64,000 bases of DNA, from NCBI GenBank assembly GCA_020444265.1, contig JAHLLH010000004.1, forward strand, positions 286,265 to 350,264, in the 5' to 3' direction. The translations under genes and the position numbers were made by a program. The notes beneath the pieces are model-generated. The model searched no databases. It had not been told where the DNA came from and saw only the letters and a program-made list of their open reading frames with translations. This document shows positions 59,280 through 64,000 of this stretch, piece by piece (position 1 is the stretch's first letter; each line of letters opens with the position of its first letter). The stretch is from a bacterium. Lineage in GTDB: Bacteria > Electryoneota > Electryoneia > Electryoneales > Electryoneaceae.

Positions 59280-59969
59280 ATGAATAGTGCAGTGATAAAC
59301 GCCCTTGAGGCCACAGCCATCAGCAAGTCGTTCCAGCTCGGCAAGCGCACCATTGAAGTGCTGCACGAGGTCGATTTTGCCGTGCAACGTGGGGAGTTTG
59401 TTGCCGTCGTCGGACCTTCCGGCGCGGGAAAAAGCACCCTGCTGCACATCCTCGGTTCGCTGGAGCAGCCGACACATGGCTCGGTCAAAATTGACGGCGA
59501 GGTAATCTCCGCCATGGGCGAAGAGGCCCGTGCCCTGCTGCGCAGAGGGACGATCGGCTTCATCTTCCAGTTCCATCACCTGTTGCCCGCTTTCACGGCA
59601 CTCGAAAACGTGATGATGCCGGCGCGCATCCTCGCTGTTCCGGAACGAGACATCGAAGCTGAGGCACGGGAGTTGCTTGAATCTCTTGGTGTCGGCCATC
59701 GTCTGGACAACAAGCCAACCGAGCTGTCCGGCGGTGAGCAGCAGCGAGTTGCGGTGGCGCGTGCCCTGATCAACAGCCCGCGAGTCATCCTCGCCGATGA
59801 ACCGACCGGGAACCTCGACCGGGGGACAGGACGTAAACTGGAAGAGGATCTGATCCGTTTCGCCCGCGACAAGCAGGCGGCGGTTGTCGTGGTTACCCAC
59901 AACGAGGAGTGGGCCGCCAAGGCCGACCGGATGATCAACCTGGTTGACGGGCGGATCGCTCTTTCATAA
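59280..59969 (+). CDS. lolD: Lipoprotein-releasing ABC ATPase LolD
   Basis: The 229-residue ATPase has Walker A VGPSGAGKSTLL, Q-loop FIFQFHHLLPAFTALENVMMP (the FQ-HHLLP stretch is the LolD hallmark), signature LSGGEQQRVAVARAL, Walker B VILADEPTGNLD and H-loop VVTHN. It drives the LolC/E permease encoded upstream. The two are on one strand, but a REPIN pair of about 130 bases separates them. REP elements in mRNA can affect decay and translation coupling, so the permease:ATPase ratio may be set by it. Confidence 0.95.
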   Translation: MNSAVINALEATAISKSFQLGKRTIEVLHEVDFAVQRGEFVAVVGPSGAGKSTLLHILGSLEQPTHGSVKIDGEVISAMGEEARALLRRGTIGFIFQFHHLLPAFTALENVMMPARILAVPERDIEAEARELLESLGVGHRLDNKPTELSGGEQQRVAVARALINSPRVILADEPTGNLDRGTGRKLEEDLIRFARDKQAAVVVVTHNEEWAAKADRMINLVDGRIALS

Positions 59970-59970
59970 A

Positions 59971-60011
59971 CGGGTGCCCCGGCTTGACGTGTTCTTTGTT
60001 TAGCACACACA
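59971..60011. repeat. Degenerate REP remnant after lolD
   Basis: GGGTGCCCCGGC, then after a short gap TTTAGCACACACAA, echoes the REP core and its AGCACA tail, but the right half of the palindrome is missing. It is probably a decayed copy of the RAYT-linked REP. The rest of the 240-base gap before clpC contains the clpC leader. Confidence 0.4.
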
Positions 60012-60121
60012 ACTTGAAACGCATCGGATGCGAGGATGACGCATCTAACCAGATACAGGGTTAGTGTGGATAAATCGGGTCTTTTGTCTCCGGGGATTGT
60101 GCATGACCGCCCGGATGGCCC

Positions 60122-60186
60122 TTGATAATCGTTAGGCACTCCTATATTAGAGGAGAAGGGTGGAGGATCTGATCTTGATCTCCACC
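60122..60186 (+). promoter_or_regulatory. clpC upstream region: possible promoter and leader hairpin
   Basis: TTGATA (60122-60127) and TATATT (60143-60148) could be -35/-10, but the 15-nt spacing is short. Downstream, GGTGGAGGATC (60159-60169) pairs with GATCTCCACC (60177-60186) with one bulged base, a hairpin in the untranslated leader ending 26 bases before the start. No CtsR-type heptamer repeat or CIRCE element is visible. Confidence 0.35.
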
Positions 60187-60212
60187 AGGGTCCAACCCCA
60201 ACAGGATGGGCG

Positions 60213-62672
60213 ATGACGAACAAGTTTTCATTCCGTGTGCAGCAGGCGATTCAGCATGCCCGTGAGGAGGCACTGCGTCTGGGCCACGATGCGATAGGTG
60301 TGGAACACCTGCTTCTCGGGCTGATTCAGCTCGGTGAAGGGACCGCGGTCCAGGTGCTCCAGTCCCATGGAGTCGACCTGGAAGAGGTCCGTGAGACGGT
60401 CGAGGAGGCGATTGAATCCTCGTCGACCACCATGAAAATGGGGAATATCCCCTTCACAAAACGCGCCGAGAAGGTTCTCAAGGTCTCCTACATTGAGGGG
60501 AAAAACTACTCGGCGGAGAACATCGGGACCGAGCATCTGCTGCTCGCCCTGATCAAGGATGAGGACAGCCTGGTTTCCCAGGTCCTCGCCGGCTACAACG
60601 TCACCTACGACTCTGTCAAAGCGGAATTGGACAATATGAACGCTGAAGAAACTCCTGAATCCCGGGATGTAACTCCCCAGAAGCCGGGTTCCAAGAGTAA
60701 GACCCCGGTGCTGGATCACTTTGGACGGGATCTGACCAAACTGGCGCGCGACAAACGTCTCGACCCGATCATCGGGCGTGAGATGGAGATTGAACGTGTC
60801 GCGCAGATCTTGAGCCGACGCAAGAAGAACAACCCGGTGCTGATCGGCGAACCCGGGGTCGGCAAGACCGCGATTGTCGAGGGCCTCGCGCTGCGCATCA
60901 TCCAGCAGAAGGTCTCCCCGGCACTCTTCAACAAGCGAGTCATTGCGCTGGACCTGGGCGCGATGGTCGCTGGAACCAAGTACCGTGGCCAGTTCGAGGA
61001 ACGGGTCAAGGCGGTGCTGGCCGAGATCGAGAAGAACAAGGATGTCATCCTCTTCATCGATGAGCTGCACACCATCGTCGGAGCCGGATCGGCTTCCGGC
61101 AGCCTGGATGCCTCCAACATGTTCAAGCCGGCGTTGGCCCGTGGCGAGTTGCAAACCATCGGCGCGACCACGCTCAACGAGTACCGTGAAAATATCGAGA
61201 AAGATGGCGCACTCGAGCGACGATTCCAGAAGCTGATGGTGGATCCGCCCTCGATTGACGAAACCATCGAAATTTTGCACGGTCTGAAGGCGAACTACGA
61301 GGAGCACCACGGCGTCCACTACAGCGATGAAGCGCTGCGTCAATCGGTGCTGCTCGCGGAACGTTACATCTCGGACCGTTTCCTGCCCGACAAGGCGATC
61401 GATGTTCTTGACGAGACAGGCAGCCGCTTGCGCCTGATGAACCTCGTCGTCCCGGAAAATATCGTCGAACTCGAGGCGAAGGTCGAAGAATTGCAGAACA
61501 AGAAGGACGATCTCGTCAAGAGCCAAGAGTACGAGAAAGCCGCGGAACTGCGTGACGAGAAGCGTCAGCTCGAGGAAGAGCTGGCAAGCGCGCGCAAGGA
61601 GTGGGAAAATAACGAGCAGGCGGCACCCATCGAGGTGACGACTGAAGACATCGCCGAAGTGGTCAGCATGGTGACCGGTATCCCGGTCAGCCGTGTCGCC
61701 ATCAGCGAGTCGCAGAAGCTGCTCGAGATGAAGTCCCAACTGAAGTCGAAGATTATCGGGCAGGATCAGGCGATTGAGGAGCTGGTCAAGGCGATCCGTC
61801 GCAGCCGCACCGGCCTCAAAACCCCGAACCGTCCCATCGGTTCCTTCATCTTCCTCGGGCCGACCGGTGTTGGCAAAACCGAGCTGGCCCATGTGCTGGC
61901 CGAGTACCTTTTCAGCGACCGTCACGCCATCGTGCGCATCGACATGTCCGAGTACATGGAGAAGTTCAATGTCTCGCGTCTGATCGGTGCGCCCCCCGGC
62001 TATGTCGGGTACGATGAAGGCGGTCAGCTTTCGGAGAAGGTTCGCCGTAAGCCTTACAGTGTTGTCCTGCTCGATGAGGTCGAGAAGGCGCATCCGGATG
62101 TTTTTAACCTGATGCTCCAGGCACTCGACAATGGCGAGATGACCGATGGCAGCGGACGGCGTGTTGATTTCCGTAATACGGTGATCATCATGACCTCGAA
62201 TGTCGGCAGCCGTGAAGCGAAGAAAGGGTCTATCGGGTTCGCTGAGGAAGATGATGTCCAGCGTGACTACGACGAACTGACAGCGAAGATGAAGAGGACG
62301 GCGGAAGAGATGTTCCGCCCCGAGTTCCTCAACCGTATCGATGAACTGATCGTCTTCCGCAACCTCGCGCGCGAACACATCCTCGAGATCGAAGATATCT
62401 ACATTGAGGAGATCAACGAGCGCCTGTCGGAACGCGGGATCGAACTCGAGCTGACCAAGAAGGCGCGAGAGTTCATCTGCGACAAGGGCTTCGATGCCAA
62501 GACCGGCGCACGCACCCTGCGTCGCGCCGTCGAACGTCACCTCGAAGATCCCCTCGCCGAGGAGATGCTGAAAGGCGACATCGATGATGACCAGACCGTC
62601 AAAGTCGACGTCAAAGACGACCACCTCATCTTCAAAGGCGCCCCGAAGAAAAAGGAGCCGGTGGAGAAGTAG
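60213..62672 (+). CDS. clpC: ATP-dependent Clp protease ATP-binding subunit ClpC
   Basis: This 819-residue Hsp100 protein has the Clp-N double repeat (about 1-145: [20 protein letters not shown]), the first AAA+ ([18 protein letters not shown]), a UVR motif in the middle (about 425-460: [20 protein letters not shown]) and the second AAA+ ([21 protein letters not shown]), and ends in the ClpB-D2-small domain. The UVR segment and short middle region mark it as ClpC rather than ClpB. It unfolds substrates for ClpP, which is not in this window, and no McsA, McsB or CtsR genes accompany it. The ATG follows AGGA at 6 bases. Confidence 0.96.
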   Translation: MTNKFSFRVQQAIQHAREEALRLGHDAIGVEHLLLGLIQLGEGTAVQVLQSHGVDLEEVRETVEEAIESSSTTMKMGNIPFTKRAEKVLKVSYIEGKNYSAENIGTEHLLLALIKDEDSLVSQVLAGYNVTYDSVKAELDNMNAEETPESRDVTPQKPGSKSKTPVLDHFGRDLTKLARDKRLDPIIGREMEIERVAQILSRRKKNNPVLIGEPGVGKTAIVEGLALRIIQQKVSPALFNKRVIALDLGAMVAGTKYRGQFEERVKAVLAEIEKNKDVILFIDELHTIVGAGSASGSLDASNMFKPALARGELQTIGATTLNEYRENIEKDGALERRFQKLMVDPPSIDETIEILHGLKANYEEHHGVHYSDEALRQSVLLAERYISDRFLPDKAIDVLDETGSRLRLMNLVVPENIVELEAKVEELQNKKDDLVKSQEYEKAAELRDEKRQLEEELASARKEWENNEQAAPIEVTTEDIAEVVSMVTGIPVSRVAISESQKLLEMKSQLKSKIIGQDQAIEELVKAIRRSRTGLKTPNRPIGSFIFLGPTGVGKTELAHVLAEYLFSDRHAIVRIDMSEYMEKFNVSRLIGAPPGYVGYDEGGQLSEKVRRKPYSVVLLDEVEKAHPDVFNLMLQALDNGEMTDGSGRRVDFRNTVIIMTSNVGSREAKKGSIGFAEEDDVQRDYDELTAKMKRTAEEMFRPEFLNRIDELIVFRNLAREHILEIEDIYIEEINERLSERGIELELTKKAREFICDKGFDAKTGARTLRRAVERHLEDPLAEEMLKGDIDDDQTVKVDVKDDHLIFKGAPKKKEPVEK

Positions 62673-62696
62673 GGGAGGGTAAATCATTATTTGGCT

Positions 62697-62750
62697 CGAC
62701 ACTTTAGTGTCGGGTTTCCTCGGAGTGAAAACCGGATTCTTGAATCCGGC
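62697..62750. repeat. Hairpins of the GTCCGGC/CCGGATTC repeat family after clpC
   Basis: CGACACT-TT-AGTGTCG spans 62697-62712, and CCGGATTC-TT-GAATCCGG spans 62732-62749. The second is almost the same as a hairpin at 49227-49246. They lie on the left border of the AT-rich orphan gene. Confidence 0.65.
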
Positions 62751-62758
62751 GAAGAATT

Positions 62759-62786
62759 AAGTCGGGGTTTTATACCCCGACTTTTT
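62759..62786 (+). terminator. Rho-independent terminator downstream of clpC
   Basis: GTCGGGGT (62761-62768), loop TTTAT, ACCCCGAC (62774-62781), extended by flanking AA/TT and followed by five T. It ends the clpC transcript and isolates the AT-rich orphan gene behind it. Confidence 0.88.
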
Positions 62787-62886
62787 CATCATTTAGGCAG
62801 ATATATATCTGCATAGTCTTTCCATGGTAAACTCCTTTGAGTGCCACTCACAATTTTAATAAACTGCCTATCTCTCCTTATGTTTT

Positions 62887-63843
62887 ATGGATCGAGAGGT
62901 AGAAGCGATAAGAAACCAGCGAGTTACTAAAGTGTCAGTGTTAATTGTGAAGCAAAGAAATCAATCCGAGATAACGCATGATTGTGTTATACTTACTCCA
63001 CTAGGTTTTTATCCCTTAAATAGTTTTATAATTGATGATGTGGGCTATATTGCAAATAAAGATATTTGTTATTGTATTATTCCTAATGATAAATCGTTCA
63101 GACATGACCCTTACTCAGACATGCAGATCTTCAGATCAAAGGAAGTTGTATTGTATTCTGCTCTACTTTTAGCAATACCAGATCAGCAGGGAATAAACAT
63201 TTTCTATCCTGATCCAGACACTATTGCACTCAGTATTAACAATATCAAAATGACTGAAGGTTGGTTTAACTCTTTTGTGACGCCAATAATAAAAAAACAT
63301 ATTGTCAATGAAAGGAAAGGAACTAGGAGGAGGTATTCACCGGTTGAAAAGTTGATTTATAGGACGCCTTTAATAGGGGGGCGTTCCTATGAGTATAGAG
63401 ATGATAGTAATGTGAATAACGATGCGCAAAATCTGTATTGTCAGATAGATAAAAACAATAAGGTCTTGATGAGAGGCTTGTATGCGTTATTAAAGTCTAA
63501 TATGCTTCATGTGCACAGAATGTTTCTTGAGGAGGCGACAATGATGTTGTATATATCAATGGAGTCCTCCCGTGTTCTGGTGCTGGATATATTGAAAAAG
63601 GAGGGAATCAATAAGCCAACTTATGAAGATGCTGCAAAATATATCTATGATGTCTTTGGAGGGCCATATGCTCTTGAAGGATATTTCAAATATGATTTTA
63701 ATAAGCGTGCCGTTGTGGTACATCCCAAAAGTAAGTTTGGAAGAATGTCATATCCCGATTTGGAAGCAGATGACTACTATGATTTATTTGATGATATGCG
63801 CTCTGTCTATAAGCACATAGTTGAGAAAAATGGGGTTATATAG
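62887..63843 (+). CDS. AT-rich orphan gene, candidate HEPN-domain protein
   Basis: The 318-residue soluble protein has base composition far below its neighbours (many AT-only codons), indicating recent acquisition. I recognise no catalogue family with certainty. The C-terminal third is helical and carries Arg274-x4-His279 (FNKRAVVVHPKS), the spacing of the HEPN ribonuclease motif. It is followed by KFGRMSYPDLEADDYYDLFD and RSVYKHIVE, a layout I associate with Apea/SpoIIE-like HEPN proteins. The N-terminal part is beta-rich (VSVLIVKQRNQSEITHDCV) and lacks known motifs. The ribosome site before the ATG is weak. No partner gene is adjacent; palindromic repeats border it on both sides. It could be a stand-alone defence or toxin-like RNase, which is inference. 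Confidence 0.6.
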   Translation: MDREVEAIRNQRVTKVSVLIVKQRNQSEITHDCVILTPLGFYPLNSFIIDDVGYIANKDICYCIIPNDKSFRHDPYSDMQIFRSKEVVLYSALLLAIPDQQGINIFYPDPDTIALSINNIKMTEGWFNSFVTPIIKKHIVNERKGTRRRYSPVEKLIYRTPLIGGRSYEYRDDSNVNNDAQNLYCQIDKNNKVLMRGLYALLKSNMLHVHRMFLEEATMMLYISMESSRVLVLDILKKEGINKPTYEDAAKYIYDVFGGPYALEGYFKYDFNKRAVVVHPKSKFGRMSYPDLEADDYYDLFDDMRSVYKHIVEKNGVI

Positions 63844-63864
63844 GGAAAGACATGGTTAATAAGA

Positions 63865-63911
63865 GGAACGTCCGGCTGTCGCCGGACCTCGCCGGGGTTG
63901 GAAACCCCGGC
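63865..63911. repeat. Two-hairpin GTCCGGC repeat right of the AT-rich orphan
   Basis: GTCCGGC-TGTC-GCCGGAC (63870-63887) is followed by GCCGGGGTT-GGA-AACCCCGGC (63891-63911). This matches, in reverse orientation, the element at 49004-49045 nearly base for base (GGAACGTCCGGC and GCCGGGGTTGGAAAC). The 90 bases from here to the window end show no gene that I can support. Confidence 0.75.
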
Positions 63912-64000
63912 CTTGTATATTCGTGTTGTCCCCCTCGAGTTCGTCTCCGGCCTTGGGCAGACCCCGTATGTAGCGTGATCCGAGGGGGGTTCCGTTCATT

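Noticed and set aside
60228..62702. Very long open frame (824 codons) on the minus strand opposite clpC
   Set aside because: It mirrors the clpC reading frame codon by codon; the plus strand encodes an unmistakable ClpC. High-GC codon usage leaves the antisense frame open by chance.
63912..64000. Start of another gene or RNA at the window edge
   Set aside because: Too short and no motif, ribosome site or RNA fold that I could support.

Overview
The window is typical bacterial chromosome: dense, mostly GC-rich (by eye roughly 55-60%), 52 protein genes supported, and no rRNA or tRNA recognised. The envelope is Gram-negative and FCB-like. There is a TonB-dependent receptor with a carboxypeptidase-regulatory-like N-terminus, a LolC/E-type permease plus LolD, several Sec-exported proteins ending in a 'NPFNPST ... 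VYNLLGQEV ... SGVYxLRL' sorting tail (type IX/Por-tail style), four FadL/PorV-type barrel proteins in a row, ClpC with a UVR segment, a tricorn-type S41 protease and Memo/AMMECR1 proteins. I read this as an uncultured FCB-superphylum or neighbouring lineage (Latescibacterota-, Zixibacteria- or KSB1-like). The phylum cannot be fixed from this sequence alone.

Layout. 0.1-5.8 kb: a plus-strand run of an exported/membrane protein, two tandem inositol-monophosphatase-family enzymes, an alkaline-phosphatase-superfamily phosphodiesterase, Memo (amrB) and AMMECR1 (amrA). 6.0-8.6 kb: a soluble PAS histidine kinase and its sigma-54 response regulator. 8.6-10.1 kb: an exported alpha/beta hydrolase with its TetR repressor, and a palindromic operator between -35 and -10. 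10.3-15.6 kb: a propeller lipoprotein, then divergent CPA2 and NhaA antiporters. 15.8-22.3 kb: a secreted propeller-like protein, an MBL-fold hydrolase, a POT-type transporter and a membrane-anchored methyltransferase. 22.4-28.5 kb: a glutaredoxin-like protein, groES and four tandem barrel proteins. 28.5-34.4 kb (minus): a cysteine-desulfurase-family enzyme, a Tat/lipoprotein Rieske protein, a double-YHS protein, a TonB receptor with a Cys-x-x-Cys plug, a cysteine-rich exported peptide and a HAD phosphatase. I propose that the middle of this block is a metal-handling locus. 34.6-40.3 kb: the tricorn-like protease, a palindrome cluster, and MarR plus MATE with an operator-promoter overlap. 40.4-44.5 kb: GntR(YtrA)-ABC ATPase-four paralogous permeases with an inverted-repeat operator. 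44.7-50.8 kb: a CHAD protein, two exported proteins, an ImmA-type peptidase and an orphan sigma-54 regulator. 50.9-55.4 kb: two tandem MFS exporters, a two-domain TrmB/PLD-like plus EVE/Mrr-N-like protein, and a RAYT transposase embedded in its REP palindromes. 55.4-62.7 kb: an Omp28/thioredoxin-like secreted protein, the Lol permease and ATPase, and clpC. 62.9-63.8 kb: an AT-rich orphan gene with a HEPN-like Rx4H motif, bounded by palindromic repeats.

Three general features stand out. At least four families of palindromic intergenic repeats are present, one with its probable mobilising enzyme. Three local regulators (TetR, MarR, GntR) each sit next to a readable operator overlapping a promoter. 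AT-rich gene bodies are islanded in GC-rich DNA: the HEPN-like gene, the small exported protein and the bodies of two secreted proteins. The best candidates for undescribed biology are the HEPN-like orphan, the TrmB/PLD-EVE-like fusion next to the RAYT, and the Cys-rich/TonB/YHS cluster. All functions are inferred from reading the sequence; no database search was run.
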